NCBI GenBank assembly: GCA_036346205.1
Contig: JARFJB010000821.1
Coordinates: 1,595,722 to 1,659,721 of the forward strand
DNA from: Vesta saturnalis
Lineage: Eukaryota; Arthropoda; Insecta; Coleoptera; Lampyridae
Reading direction: 5' to 3'
DNA: 64,000 nucleotides
Positions 46,189 to 57,043 of the stretch are shown here, piece after piece; the first letter of the stretch is position 1; every line of letters begins with the position of its first letter. The notes under the pieces were generated by a model, which ran no database searches, was not told where the DNA came from, and saw only the letters and a program-made list of their open reading frames with translations. Position numbers and translations under genes: made by a program.

Positions 46189-46715
46189 TGTGAGTGTGGG
46201 TGTGGGCGTAGACGGGGGCGCGGGCGTGCGTATGGGCATGGTGGTGGTTGTGGGTGTGCGTGTCTGTGTTTCTGTGTCTCTATGTCTGTGTGCCTGTGTG
46301 TCTGTGTGTCTGTCTGTGTGTCTGTGTGTCTGTGTGTCTGTGTGTCTGTGTGTCTGTCTGTGTGTCTGTGTGTCTGTGTCTGTGTCTGTGTCTGTGTGTC
46401 TGTGTGTCTGTGTGTCTGTGTGTCTGTGTGTCTGTGTGTCTGTGTGTCTGTGTGTCTGTGTGTCTGTGTGTCTGTGTGTCTGTGTGTCTGTGTGTCTGTG
46501 TGTCTGTGTGTCTGTGTGTCTGTGTGTCTGTGTGCCTGTGTGTCTGTGTGTCTGTGTGCCTGTGTGTCTGTGTGTCTGTGTGTCTGTGTGTCTGTGTGTC
46601 TGTGTGTCTGTGTGTCTGTGTGTCTGTGTGTCTGTGTGTCTGTGTGTCTGTGTGTCTGTGTGTCTGGTGTGTGTCTCGTGTCTGCTGTTCTGTGTCTGTG
46701 TGTCTGTGTGTCTGT

Positions 46716-46756
<41 letters not shown>

Positions 46757-46791
46757 TCCGTGTTTATCCTCCTGTCTGTATGTCCGTGTTG

Positions 46792-46860
<69 letters not shown>
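45940..46860. repeat. Compound TG / TGTGTCTG / TA microsatellite
   Basis: Degenerate TG-G repeats (45940-46260), then about 400 bp of CTGTGTGT octamers (46260-46720), pure TG, and pure TA (46804-46860). Long open frames on both strands are artefacts. Confidence 0.97.
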
Positions 46861-46863
<3 letters not shown>

Positions 46864-47736
46864 TGTCAATTTAAAAACTTACAATAGACTATATCTCATG
46901 AATAAATGATAATATCAAAAAATTCTCTAAACCGTTTCTAGGGTAGAAATGGGGAACCAAAATGACATAGGAGACAATTCACCCAAATCAACCCCCTACA
47001 CCCCACCTGCCCTAACTAAAAAAATTTAAATAGCGAACCCTACTTATAATACATCATTGGAAAGCCTGTAAAAAATGCTATCCAGTGGTATAAATAAAAA
47101 TTATACTTGAATGGCCACCAAGGTCACCAGGTTTTCCGCCACCAGATTTTTTTCTTTGGGGTTACGTCAAGTCAGTTGTTTACAAAACCTAACCTGCGTC
47201 ACTTGAGGAGTTTCGGGAAAGAATTACTCAAGTATGTCGGGCTATTACCAGAACAACATTTATCAAAGTTCGTGAAGAATTTGAAAACAGGCTGTATTAT
47301 TGTTTACAAAACAACGGAACCCACTTTGAACATTTACTTCATTAATTAATATTTTTACCAAATTTGTAGTTCAACAAAACCTTTTAGTGAATATTGATGT
47401 ACTTTTTTGAAATAAAATAGTATAGTGTTATTTCTAAAAAGAGATTTGTGTTCATTTATAAAAATGACTGAAATAATATAATACACCCTGTATAATTTTT
47501 AATTTTACCACTGGATAGCATTTTTTACAGGATTTCCAATGATGTATTACAAGTAGGGGTTCGCTATTTAATTTTTTTTTTAGTTGGGGCAGGTGGGGCG
47601 TAGGGGGTTGATTGGGGTGAGTTGTCTCCTATGTCATTTTGGTTCCCCCTTTCTACCCTAGAAACAGTTTAGAGAATTTTTTGATATCATTTATTCATGA
47701 GATATAGTCTATTGTAAGTTTTTAAATTGACACACC

Positions 47737-47737
<1 letters not shown>
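46861..47737 (+). mobile_element. Internally deleted mariner (non-autonomous)
   Basis: The left end gtgtgtcaatttaaaaactt and the right end finishing ttgacacaccg at 47737 are complementary for about 240 bp (46861-47100 and 47490-47737). Both sides abut TA microsatellites. The interior keeps only the last part of a transposase gene. This is a typical deletion derivative that could be mobilised in trans. Confidence 0.85.
47100..47346 (+). pseudogene. C-terminal remnant of mariner transposase
   Basis: The reading begins at a WPPRSP-type block with DFFLWGYVKS near 47145 (third catalytic Asp). An in-frame stop occurs near 47190. It continues with helical EEFRERITQV and ends THFEHLLH just before TAA near 47345. 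Everything upstream of the third Asp block is deleted. Several frames overlap here, so the listed limits are approximate. Confidence 0.78.

Positions 47738-47772
<35 letters not shown>
47738..47772. repeat. TA microsatellite between two mariners
   Basis: Pure TA run separating the adjoining mariner ends. Confidence 0.9.
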
Positions 47773-47776
<4 letters not shown>

Positions 47777-49399
47777 TGTCCCCGGATCGACTTTAAAAGA
47801 GGGAAAATTCTCTTATTTTTGATTTCTCAGAAAATTTCATTCTTGATGATTTGCCCTGCTTGTTTTCAAACCTCCGAAACACAAATTACTTTCTATTTTA
47901 CTCGTACGGTTCTCGAGATAATATCATTTTTCTTGAAAAATTGGACTTTTAGAAGTAACTCTAGTAGGCGGATTTCAATGAAAAACACCACTGACAGAAA
48001 TTGTCAAATGTGATAATTCTGTTGAACTGCAAATTAATTCATGCTAATTTGAATTGTATGCTATAATGTTGACTTTACAACAAAGAATTTATCTAATTCA
48101 ATGTTACGGAACTGGGGAAGAGTGCTACCGAGTTGTTATCAGAAAATTCAACCAAAAATACCCCGAGGTTTGCCGTTTCGAATGCCGGAGCAAAAATCTT
48201 AGTAACTAAATTCCTTCAAACAGGCTCGGTTTTAAACCTAAAGAAGCCAAAGAAGTTGTTCGATGAAGAAGATGCTGCTACTGTTCTCGCCGTTCATTCC
48301 GCAACAGAAGTTCCAAGGTTGTCTTTAAGAAGGAGGGCACTACGAATTGGGATAGGTAAATCTCATTTACAAAGAATCTTCAAGGAGAACAAAATTTTAC
48401 CATTTAAGCCGCAATTTAGGCAAACTTTAGAGAACGGTGATGAAGCCAAACGTCTGGATTTTTGTTTGAAAATGGGCAATAGAGTTTTGGAAGATTCAAA
48501 TTTTCATAAACGAATAATGTTCTCCGATGAATCGACCTTTTCAACTAACGGAGTCGTTTCCTCCCAACATTGCCGTTACTGGAGTAGGACGAATCCAAAC
48601 TTCCGAATTGCTAGTCGCAGACAATGTTTGAAAAAGTTAATGTGTGGTGTGCGGTTTCGTACCATGGAATTATTGGCCCATATTTTTTGATCAAAATTTA
48701 AACAGTTATTCATATTTGGAAATGTGATTAATTGCCATTGAACTACCAAATTGAAATGTTCTTCCAGCACGATGGGTGCCCTGCTCATTATGCCGGTACT
48801 GTTCGCCAGTGGCTCAATACAGAGTTCCATGATAACTGGATAGGAAGAAGAGATGGTCCCATTTTTTGGCCGCCGAGAAGTCCTGCTCTCACAATAATGG
48901 ACTTTTATCTGTGGGGTCGTTTAAAGCAAATTGTGTACAGTGAGCCATTAGACAATGATGAAGAGCAATTGAAAAATAGGATACGGAATGCTGTCCAGTC
49001 CCTTTCAATCGAAGAAATAAGGCGCAGTTTCAATGAATTCAGAGCTCGCATTGAAATCTGTGCGGAAAAAGGAGGAGCATTATTCGAATAGAAAATTAAT
49101 AGTTCAGTTTTTTGAGAATTTTATTTCATTTTACCATCAATTGTTAAATTTATTAATTAAAACTTGTGAGACAAATTTGATTTTCCCTTTGAAAGAAATC
49201 AATTTACTTTAATCAAATTACGAAAAGCACGAATTTTTCAAGAAAAATGATATTATCTCGAGAACCGTTTGAGTTAAATAGCAAGTAATTTGTGTTTCGG
49301 GGGTTTGAAAACAAGCAGGGCAAATCAGCAAGAATGAAATTTTCTGAGAAATCAAAAATAAGAGAATTTTCCCTCTCTTAAATTCGATCCGGGGACATA

Positions 49400-49402
<3 letters not shown>
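47773..49402 (+). mobile_element. mariner inserted in a TA microsatellite
   Basis: agtatgtccccggatcgact at the left and cgatccggggacatactg ending at 49402 are inverted, with arms alignable for about 185 bp. TA repeats flank both sides (47738-47772 and 49403-49482). The first base of the left end appears lost. It contains a nearly full-length transposase. Confidence 0.88.
48066..49091 (+). pseudogene. mariner transposase (DUF4817-like N-terminus)
   Basis: The ATG at 48066 encodes QQRIYLIQCYGTGEECYR, typical of the first helix domain. A frameshift near 48165 leads into the frame 48133-48690. That frame has a second helix-turn-helix, the first Asp in MFSDESTFSTNG near 48520, and SSQHC with YWS. 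After a shift near 48640 and a stop, the frame 48732-49091 holds the second Asp in QHDGCPAHY near 48770 and the third in RSPALTIMDFYLWG near 48900. They are 42 residues apart, longer than the 34 of classical mariner. The expected SPDL reads SPAL. The C-terminus ends KGGALFE. Confidence 0.87.

Positions 49403-49482
<80 letters not shown>
49403..49482. repeat. TA microsatellite
   Basis: Pure (TA)n between the mariner and the Polinton polymerase relic. Confidence 0.95.
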
Positions 49483-49483
<1 letters not shown>

Positions 49484-49485
<2 letters not shown>

Positions 49486-51395
49486 GTTAAGTTTAGATTT
49501 GTAGATTCATATCACCGAGCTGGTAGAGTAGTGGTGACACACAATACTGGGGTAGTATTTTCCCCCCTCAGAATCCTAACTGCGTCCCTTCCGGTCCTAT
49601 CCTGACCACACCCATCCTTAATCCCACCATACATATATACGTAATGTATGTATGTATGCTAGGAGTCTAAGATTGTGGCTGAAGGAGCTTGGAAATCTTA
49701 AACAGCCCACCCTCCCCCTTCGGGAGAGAATGAAATACGTGACCTTTCCTTTTTCGTAGATTCATATCGCTTCATGAAGGAGTCACTAGATGAATTATCA
49801 TCCTATTTATCGTTTAATGATTTCAGTATTTTACGGAGCACGCGAAGTCATTTGAATGATGAGCGGCTGCACTTATTAACTAAAAAGGGGTGTATCCACA
49901 TGAATATGTAGAGAATTGGGTTAAATTTTACGAAACTAGTCTCCCAGATAAATAGATATTTTAGAGCAAGTTGACTCAATCACATATTGCAGATAATAAT
50001 TATTCACATGCTCAAAACGTTTGACAGAAATTTCAAATTAAAAACTTAGGTCAATATAGCGATGTTTATCTGACATGTGATGTGCTTCTACAAACTTTAG
50101 AACTAAGTGAATAATAACACATAAGCTAGATCCGGCATTCTTTTACACCGCTCCCGGATACACCTGGCAGTTCATATTAAATTACACTAAAGTTTTACTG
50201 GAGCTGCTCACCGATGTAGATATGTTATTGTTCGTGGAAAAGGGTATAAGAGGTTGAATAAATCAATGCTGTACTAAATTTAACAAAGCAAATAATAATT
50301 ATATGGATGATTACTGTTTCAACAAATCATCCTCTTACATCCTTTATACAGATATGGTTAACTTATATGGATGGGCTCAAAGTCAATATTTGCCACGGAA
50401 CGACTTCTAATTGCTTAGCTAGGCACAATTAAATTTTGAATTTACCGAATTATTTTAGCAAAGGATTAATCCTGGAGGTGATCTATTATATCACAACAAT
50501 TTGCATGATCGCAGTAAGGATATTCCATTCTGCGTTGAACATGGTACTCCAACTGGTGGTAATAGCAGAAAACTGCTCGCAACGTTCTAAGTTCTAAGAC
50601 TAAGTATGTCATTCATTATCGTAATTTGTAACAATGCCTTCAAGTAGGCCTTATGCTTGAGAAAGTTTATCGCCCAATTAGCTTCAATCAAGTTGTCTTA
50701 AGTCATATACAGACATAAATACAAGGTTACGAACAGTATACGCTGACCCATTCGGGAAAAATTTGTACAATCTGTTAAACTTGTCACCAGGTGAAGTGGT
50801 AGATATGAAGCCAATTATTACATTTCCCAGCCGAATTTCCACAGCCGAGAAATAATTGAGAAGGAACTGATAGCTAGCGAGTTATCTGAGGTGAAAATCT
50901 GCTTTAATAAGCTACTATAAGTGTGAGTGGCTCTTTTAGATGTATCTAAAACATTAATGTACGATTTCCACTATAACTTTATGTAACATCAATTCAACGA
51001 TGATTGCATGGAATTATTATATATGGATACCGATAGCTTTGTATACGAGATGCAGTAAGGACGCATATGATGTTATACGTAATAATATTTCACGATTCGA
51101 TAGTTCTGATTATTCCGCAGATAACATACATAACATTCTAAGGTGTAATAGTTAAGTAATTGGCTTAATGACGCCTTAGCATCTAAAACGTATAACTTTA
51201 AGATTAAGGAGTATGAGATAAGGAAGTTGAATGATGTTGGGAATTACGTAGTTAAAGATAGGGTTATTTAAAATGCCTAAGAAGCGGGGATATTACAAGC
51301 GTCACACAAAGCAGCGTAAAGTCGTTCTTAGTGATCGAGATGATAAGAGGTATTTGTTGCATAATGGCGTCGATACACTACCTTGGGGATAATGC
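49484..51395 (+). pseudogene. Polinton protein-primed DNA polymerase B relic
   Basis: The reading starts at KFRFVDSYRFM, is interrupted by the SINE at 49514-49755, and resumes with MKESLDELSSYL near 49775 and a LLTKKGC block near 49880. Further blocks are FYTAPG near 50140, EKGIRG near 50239, a metal-binding-type YTDMVNLYGWAQ near 50340 and the catalytic YMDTDS near 51020. The C-terminal KRYLLHNGVDTLPWG ends near 51395. Family B polymerases of Polintons copy the element by protein priming. Numerous stops and shifts are present throughout, and only the second half of the polymerase is here. The exonuclease and terminal-protein parts are missing. Confidence 0.85.
49514..49755 (+). mobile_element. 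SINE-like insertion with 13-bp target duplication
   Basis: A 242-bp insert splits the polymerase frame and is flanked by GTAGATTCATATC at 49501-49513 and 49756-49768. It begins accgagctggtagagtagtg, which fits a weak tRNA A box. No clear B box is visible. A GC-richer body ends in a T-rich tail. Target duplications of this length indicate LINE-type retroposition. Confidence 0.8.
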
Positions 51396-51461
51396 AATAT
51401 CCCCGCTACTATTGATTTAGGTTAAGAAATTAGGTATTATTATTACACATATGTGAAAACA

Positions 51462-51469
<8 letters not shown>

Positions 51470-51495
<26 letters not shown>
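51470..51495. repeat. Short TA repeat
   Basis: Pure TA run between the polymerase and integrase relics. Confidence 0.9.
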
Positions 51496-51496
<1 letters not shown>

Positions 51497-51544
51497 TGTT
51501 ATATAACAAACATTTATTATATATCAAATACGTACAAGTTATAC

Positions 51545-51930
51545 AAAATCTGATTTATTAATCCAGGAATCATGTGATTGATCCATACTAAGCCATCGAA
51601 CGTATAGTTCGCCTTACGACTTAACACTTCCCAACGAGAAATATATCTGGATGTTTCTGTAGTTCTTCAGTTGAAATCGCCCGGAAAACTTCGTCGGTAT
51701 TCTTCCGCTTTAAAAGGCGTGTCCATAGATATTTAGACTAGCAACCTATCACTGTTAGGATATACTTATGATTCCGGTTCTCTTTAGCATACGGAATAAA
51801 TTCGGATAAATCCGTCTGCCAGAGATCATCCAGATGCTTAACAATGGTTCGTTTTCTTATGAAATTCTTCCGTACAGGCTTATGCAATTCTTCAGCAACC
51901 GTCAGCTTTAAAGACAGTACTGCTAATGCA
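51545..51930 (-). pseudogene. Polinton retrovirus-type integrase relic
   Basis: On the minus strand, HLDDLWQTDLSEF near 51800-51840 carries the first core Asp, followed by KYILTVI and SKYLW near 51710-51760. A K-N-T-D-E-V-F segment follows. This matches the DDE core of the integrase that inserts Polintons. A stop replaces the residue after KYILTVIGC, and the chromodomain end is not readable. The region 51931-52340 upstream on the same strand may hold its N-terminus or another gene, but stops prevent a call. Confidence 0.7.
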
Positions 51931-52340
51931 ACTTTTTCTCGATATTATAAACATCTCTGCTAAGAATACTTGTATCGCCATATATACGATTAATTTCTTC
52001 CTCAAGTTTCTGATCCCGCTCAGTCAATAATTTTGTAATCGATAAATCGATATCACTCTTTATTTTAAGCTCTAGAACTTCCTGACACGTATCAATACAC
52101 TTTTTAGTAGCTACATCCGCATGTAGTATTGGATCACGACGTTGCAGACTCTTTTACCTTGAACTTCCTGAGCCATCTTCAGTGAATTTTAAATTCGCCT
52201 TACCTACATAACTCCTAGTTGCAGCATCATCTTTTAGGATGGATTTAATGACATTGCAAAATGTTTTATATTGCATATCTCAGGTTAATTTTATATTTGC
52301 AGTTGCATGTTTTAAATGCGATAGCGAATATCTGCCAAAC
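51931..52340 (-). other. Unassigned minus-strand Polinton interval
   Basis: A coiled-coil-like, Lys/Glu-rich reading (KKCIDTCQEVLELKIKSDID near 52090) is broken by stops. Its identity is unknown. Confidence 0.35.
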
Positions 52341-52353
52341 TTCTCGATAGACA

Positions 52354-53259
52354 TTAATATACCATTATGCCTTCCTCTCGGAGCCCTTCTTCAATACTAA
52401 CGATTTCGTTATCATGTTCAGTATGACCTGCTGCTTTCGATATATGCAACAGCCTGAGCCGTTCAACAAGTTTGCAAGGAGTAATCCAGTAGACATATTC
52501 TTTCGCTCTATTCGATAACTTCGTCATGAGACCTTGACCGAAACGTTTTGTGCCGATTAGCGGCTTAATAATCTTCCGGTATTTGGTGCCTATGATTGCT
52601 CCATGAGGGCCGTGATTCTCCCTATTTGCGTTAGTTTTAGCTAGCATATCGACTTAGACCGTCTTGCCTCAGCGTGTACTTTTTTGGCTCTTTCAGTAGA
52701 ACCAGTTCATATAGTCCGGGAGTCCCTTCGTATGTTTCATCTTTTATAATTAGATTAGGATCTTCTATATTCACCGGAGAACCTCCGATAGTACATTTAT
52801 CTAAGCTTGCACCATAACGAAGTCCGTATGTATTATCAACTTGTTCTTGGTTATCCCGGATCAGTAATTCTACACAGTAGCGAGGTAAAGGATAATATTG
52901 CTCTAAGACTTCATCAGCAATGCCCTCGCAATCGAGTAACCGCGTTAAATTAGTCGGTTCCACCTGATCTTCCTCGATAGGATCTGTTTCAGCAATAACG
53001 TCCGCTTCAACGAATGAAGATGCAGCAGGAAGTTTGATCTTGAACGCAGCAGGTGTTGACGTTCGGCGGGTGCTTATTTGAACTCTGATTTCACCGGTTC
53101 TACTTTAATTTCTGTGTTAGCCTTTTTCTTCCAAGGATCCACTGTAGGTTTACATGCAGTTTCTGCCAAACGATATGTTTCAAGTTCCCCCCTATTGAGT
53201 AGTTCAAGCTTACGTTTTATTGTACTACAACTTCTGCTTAACCAACTTATCTTGAACAT
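52354..53259 (-). pseudogene. Polinton-associated protein resembling DUF8207
   Basis: Three minus-strand open segments follow each other. An N-terminal helical, Lys-rich part lies at 53259-53074. The middle part (52963-52637) contains TYGLRYGASLDKCTIGGSPV and a GTPGLYELV block. The C-terminal part (52647-52354) contains GSGLM-like GQGLMTKLSN, VYWITPCKLVERLRLL and AAGHTEHDNEI. The middle and C-terminal parts recall the DUF8207 domain seen in insect proteins derived from Polinton-like elements. The function is unknown to me. Two frame changes interrupt it. Confidence 0.6.
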
Positions 53260-53296
53260 ACATTGCGCCTAACTGTATGCTGCAACTGAATGAGTA

Positions 53297-53927
53297 TTAT
53301 AAGCAGGTGATATAGCAATCAAATCCGCTTCGATATCTGCCGTAATCGAAGCCTTTCACAATGCATACCAAATCGTATTTAGTCTGCCAACATTGCGAGC
53401 ACATTAGTTTAAATTGATCGAAGGTCATAGCGGTACCTACATCATATACATGCTTCAAATTTATGCAATCCTGTTTAAGTAGCACAACCATAGTCACATT
53501 ATCGTGTATCAGTTGCTTAGGAATCTTCGAATAGGTTTGACAGGGATAGAAGGAGTCCATACCCGACACGAGTTGTTGTCGAAGATCATTATAGAATTCT
53601 TAGCGATCTCTTCGGGCATGAGTACATCTGCCTTGTCGTTGAACGCATTATACCTAATGGCTCTTATCGGTTAAGTACGTGCTCTACGTATTTATACTTT
53701 GGCTGCTCGAGCAACTTCGAGTAAACGTATACGTTTTCAAATCTTGAGCCATGCGGTACATCCAATAAGCTAGTCATCACATTGGTCTTACCGCGCCCCG
53801 AAAGTCCGCAAATAATTGTACTAATTTATGCCGGAAACCGACGACCATGATTTCCCGCAACTTCCGATTTCAGGAAATCGTGACCGTCCACAGGTAGTTC
53901 TTGAAACTGCTTCGTAAACTTTATCAT
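53297..53927 (-). pseudogene. Polinton A32-type packaging ATPase relic
   Basis: The ATG on the minus strand at 53927 starts MIKFTKQF. A Walker A loop GLSGRGKTNVMTSLL is near 53770-53820, followed by PHGSRFENVYVYSK. The Walker B region falls in a shifted, unreadable stretch near 53600-53640. The C-terminal part (53569-53297) is open and reads CQTYSKIPKQLIHDN, the sensor-type segment, then MTFDQFKLMC and GRYRSGFDCY. These proteins pump DNA into capsids in Polintons and related viruses. The total length of about 210 codons is close to family size. Stops and shifts make it inactive. Confidence 0.82.
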
Positions 53928-54004
53928 TTTGCTGATAGTATACTGATCAGTTCACATGCTGCTGGGTAGAGGAGTATTGAACACCTTAATAAACAAATTA
54001 TCTG

Positions 54005-54560
54005 TTGAACTGCATATTCCGGGTTATGGGTATTGCGGACCAGGAACCAAGCAACATAAAGGTTTAATCCGCGGAGATACCGGTATAAATCCTCTAGACG
54101 AAGGTTGCAAACAACACGATATCGCCTAACATAATTCTAACGATATAACAAGTTATCAAGCAGATATGCTTCGAGATCAAGCTGGGAATCGTGAACGCTC
54201 GAACGTTCGAGTTTTGGTAAGAAAACAGATGCCTTTACCGTAGCGAACGACATGAAGGTTAAAACAGCCTTGGGTATGGGTACTAAGAACACAAGGAAGA
54301 TGTGCTCGTTTAGAGGAGGAGTTTTACAACCTTTAAATCTTTCTAACGCCTGCTTAAAGAATCTGAAGAAACTCATTGATGTCAGTCTATCGGCTGCCTA
54401 GAAAGCCGTTAAGATTGCTGGTGCATGTGCCTAGAATCATTTCGATACCTAAAACTAGTGGCTTCCTTCCATTCCTAATACACCTATTCGCCAGTCTTCG
54501 CCAGTCTCTCGGCAGGTACTCTTGTCGGTGGTGCAAGTGGTATAGCTAAAACTGCCAACG
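54005..54560 (+). pseudogene. Phospholipase-A2-like minor virion protein relic
   Basis: A glycine-rich GYCGPGT calcium-loop-like motif near 54035 is followed by NPLDE and a CKQHDIA active-site motif near 54100-54130, with the His-Asp pair kept and a stop directly after. This is the viral-type PLA2 fold found in parvovirus and Polinton/adintovirus virion proteins, where it acts during entry. The rest is frameshifted, with only charged helical fragments readable up to about 54560. Confidence 0.7.
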
Positions 54561-54569
54561 CCCCTTCGG

Positions 54570-55045
54570 CGGCGAAGGAGCAGTTGCAGGAGACTCAGTA
54601 TCTTAACGAAACAATGGAGGCGGTAACTCTAAGTAACGGTAGAGGACTTTATTTGAAACTTTATGAGAAGAGGTATGCTTTATATTTCAAGCCGTATTCA
54701 AAAAACTCACCAAACCTACAACAGAGATTATTAACCGATTCCCATCTAAATAAGGACGTTAAAGATGTGTCATTCTTCAGAGGAGCGTTTATACGTAATG
54801 CCTACTCCATAAACCGCATCTTAATGAATACACTATCGTGAACCTTGACGACAATAAATGAACTCTTTGGGCTGCTTTCAAGAAACGCGGTGATGGAGCC
54901 ATCTGCTACGACAGCTTTAGAGATTTAGCACCACCACTTGAAATAATTAAATATTTAGGAGGTTGTAAAATTAGATATAATTGTGATAAGGAAGGGAATT
55001 ATAATACATTTATGTGGACATCTATGTTTAGACATTCTATGTAAT
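54570..55045 (+). pseudogene. Adenain-like protease relic
   Basis: An open stretch (54584-54841) has a linker with NGRGLYLKLYEKRYALY, then a LTDSHLNKD and FFRGAFIRN segment. After a stop at 54839 the readable pieces CTLWAAFKKRGDG and YDSFRDLAPP (54880-54935) match the central strands of adenovirus-type cysteine proteases in Polintons. The residue pair where the catalytic His is expected reads LW, and no Cys active-site motif is found at the end. The protease is therefore dead. In the family this enzyme matures capsid proteins. Confidence 0.65.
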
Positions 55046-55098
55046 CAATAGCTTGCAGTGTTATTTGTTTATTTGTAATCATTTTCCAAACGTTCACG

Positions 55099-55712
55099 TT
55101 GACAGGTGCGGGAAAGATGCTCAGTGCAACGTACTTTCCGCCAATCGAACTTGATCCTAATTACCACCACGGATTAGGATTGGTGGGATTTTACTATATT
55201 ACGCAAACTGGCAAGCATACAGAGATTACGATTCCAAGTGGTGTATATGATGTTGTGCAGCGTAAAATTAACCCGTATGACATGATCGACTATATTTTAA
55301 GAGCAAACAATAATGTGTTAAAATTCGAAGTTTAATCTAAACATAACGTAGACTTTAGGCAGGCGGATTCCATTAGACTCAGCTCAGATTCCCGCCCAAC
55401 GTGTACATGGCAGGTCACACCCATGTATCTGATATAGATATTCAAATAATTAATGCTACAAATATACACGTGGAATGTAATTTAACTGGAGGCGCATACA
55501 GGAACAGTGAGCAGTCGCACACCATCTTCGAATTTGACGTACACATTGAACCAGGTTATAAATTAATCAAGGAGCCGCCCACAGCTATTTATTTACTTGT
55601 ACTTACACGATGTATAGATAACGTTACCTTGAAATTGGTTCATCAAGAGGGTCAATTAGTAGACTTTGGTCATTATCCTTTATTGAAATTCCGACTTGAA
55701 GTACTGTAAATC
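55099..55712 (+). pseudogene. Small Polinton-type structural protein (minor capsid/penton candidate)
   Basis: Two open segments (55099-55335 and 55401-55709) are separated by a stop. The first contains ATYFPPIELD, GLGLVGFYYIT and an ITIPSGVYDV strand. The second contains the NATNIHVECNLTGGAY, HTIFEFDVHIEPGYK and LVDFGHYPLLKFRLEVL strands. The strand-rich, glycine-spaced layout and context fit a jelly-roll virion protein recurrent in insect Polintons. The assignment to penton is inference. A single break makes it one of the better kept genes of the element. Confidence 0.6.
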
Positions 55713-56101
55713 TATCCAGGAATGGCGTCCACGTTAATAATAAACGTTCTACATGAAAGGTTTTAATACGATGTCTGTACCTCAGTACTAATTACCGTTA
55801 AACGCTTCAGTTATCAGTCCATGAATAATTAGCTTTATCATCGACATCCCATATTTCTCCTATAAATGGAATACATTCTTGTTATTAGTATTATCGTATC
55901 CGTTAAACGCTCACCTTTTTCAGCATCCATATCGTTCGATTGATTTCAATTAACTAATTATCAAACTGTCATCACCCTCTTTATAGCGAGTTATAATAAT
56001 TATAATGAAGCTTAATTGCATCCTCAAACCATCATACATTCTTTTATTACCTGTGATGGTAATAATAAGTACATATAGTAGCGAAAATTATAGCGTAAAT
56101 G
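55713..56101. other. Unassigned stretch in Polinton relic
   Basis: No gene supportable. The major capsid gene expected in a full element is not seen here. Confidence 0.45.
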
Positions 56102-56449
56102 CGTAAGCAAATTGTAATCATTTACTCATTAGTTATTAGTTAGTAATTAGTTAGATCGATCGTATAATCTTAGAGTTTGAAGTGATGATTGAGAAACCAG
56201 ACGCATAATAAGATATAAATTGTTACAATTAAATGTTGAAGTAAAATTTACTTGCAATATCGAGTAAGCAAAATACGTAAGCAAATTGTAATCATTTACT
56301 CATTAGTTATTAGTTAGTAATTAGTTAGATCGATCGTATAATGTTAGAGTTTGAAGTGATGATTGAGAAACCAGACGCATAATAAGATATAAATTGTTAC
56401 AATTAAATGTTGAAGTAAAATTTACTTGCAATATCGAGTAAGTTGCCTA
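56102..56449. repeat. Perfectly spaced 174-bp tandem duplication
   Basis: Unit cgtaagcaaattgtaatcat... starts at 56102 and again at 56276. The two copies differ at only about one position in the readable part (atcttagag versus atgttagag). Non-coding. Confidence 0.93.
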
Positions 56450-56749
56450 TCACTACCAGAATAATAGAAAATTACACGCTACAATACGTTGTATGAAGCA
56501 CTGGAATAAATCATCTGATGTTATCCCCTATGAAATTGTATAAATAGGTAAACAACTCCAAACATTACAAATACTCTTTTATTGTAATTTTTATATACAA
56601 TGTATAAATAGTAAATTTAATTTATGTACAATAATAATATAAGGCAGCGATGACGGTGATAATGCATCAAGCTATCCCATAAATCATATTTATTAATTTT
56701 TAAATGTAAAATAATAATAATAACTTACCCGTATAATTAACAAAGGGGA

Positions 56750-57043
56750 GTCTAGTGATCAGCTTGGCTTTACCAATATCTATGCTGCCTCCATAAACAA
56801 GTGCAATTAGTTCAATGCATGTTTGAAGATTGTACACCTTTTCAGCCGTTAGCTCTTTGTTAATCTCTCCGCGAGAAATATACTATTTTCGTCAGTTTGC
56901 ACCACTACTTTTCTTCCATATTGGGTATGAATAATCTTAATATTTTTTTAACGGTATTTATAATCAATAACTATATTACAAAGTTTTAATACAGGTTTGA
57001 ATTCGCCTTCGCCAACCAAATTTAATTGCTTTAGATGATCCAT
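56750..57043 (-). pseudogene. Small unassigned protein relic, possibly ssDNA-binding
   Basis: The minus-strand reading from an ATG near 57043 gives MDHLKQLNLVGEGEFKPVL, then after a stop IKIIHTQYGRKVVVQTDEN and an IFLAERL segment. The TQYGRKVVV...FLPERF-like pattern recurs in small proteins near Polinton or densovirus-like insertions in insects. I cannot name the family with confidence. Several stops are present. Confidence 0.4.

Noticed and set aside
45916..46887. Very long open frames (up to about 317 codons) on both strands
   Set aside because: They lie in TG/TGTGTC and TA microsatellites. An 8-bp repeat without stop codons stays open in several frames.
54137..54376. Minus-strand frame of 79 codons in the Polinton
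   Set aside because: It overlaps the PLA2-like coding strand and has no recognisable motif.
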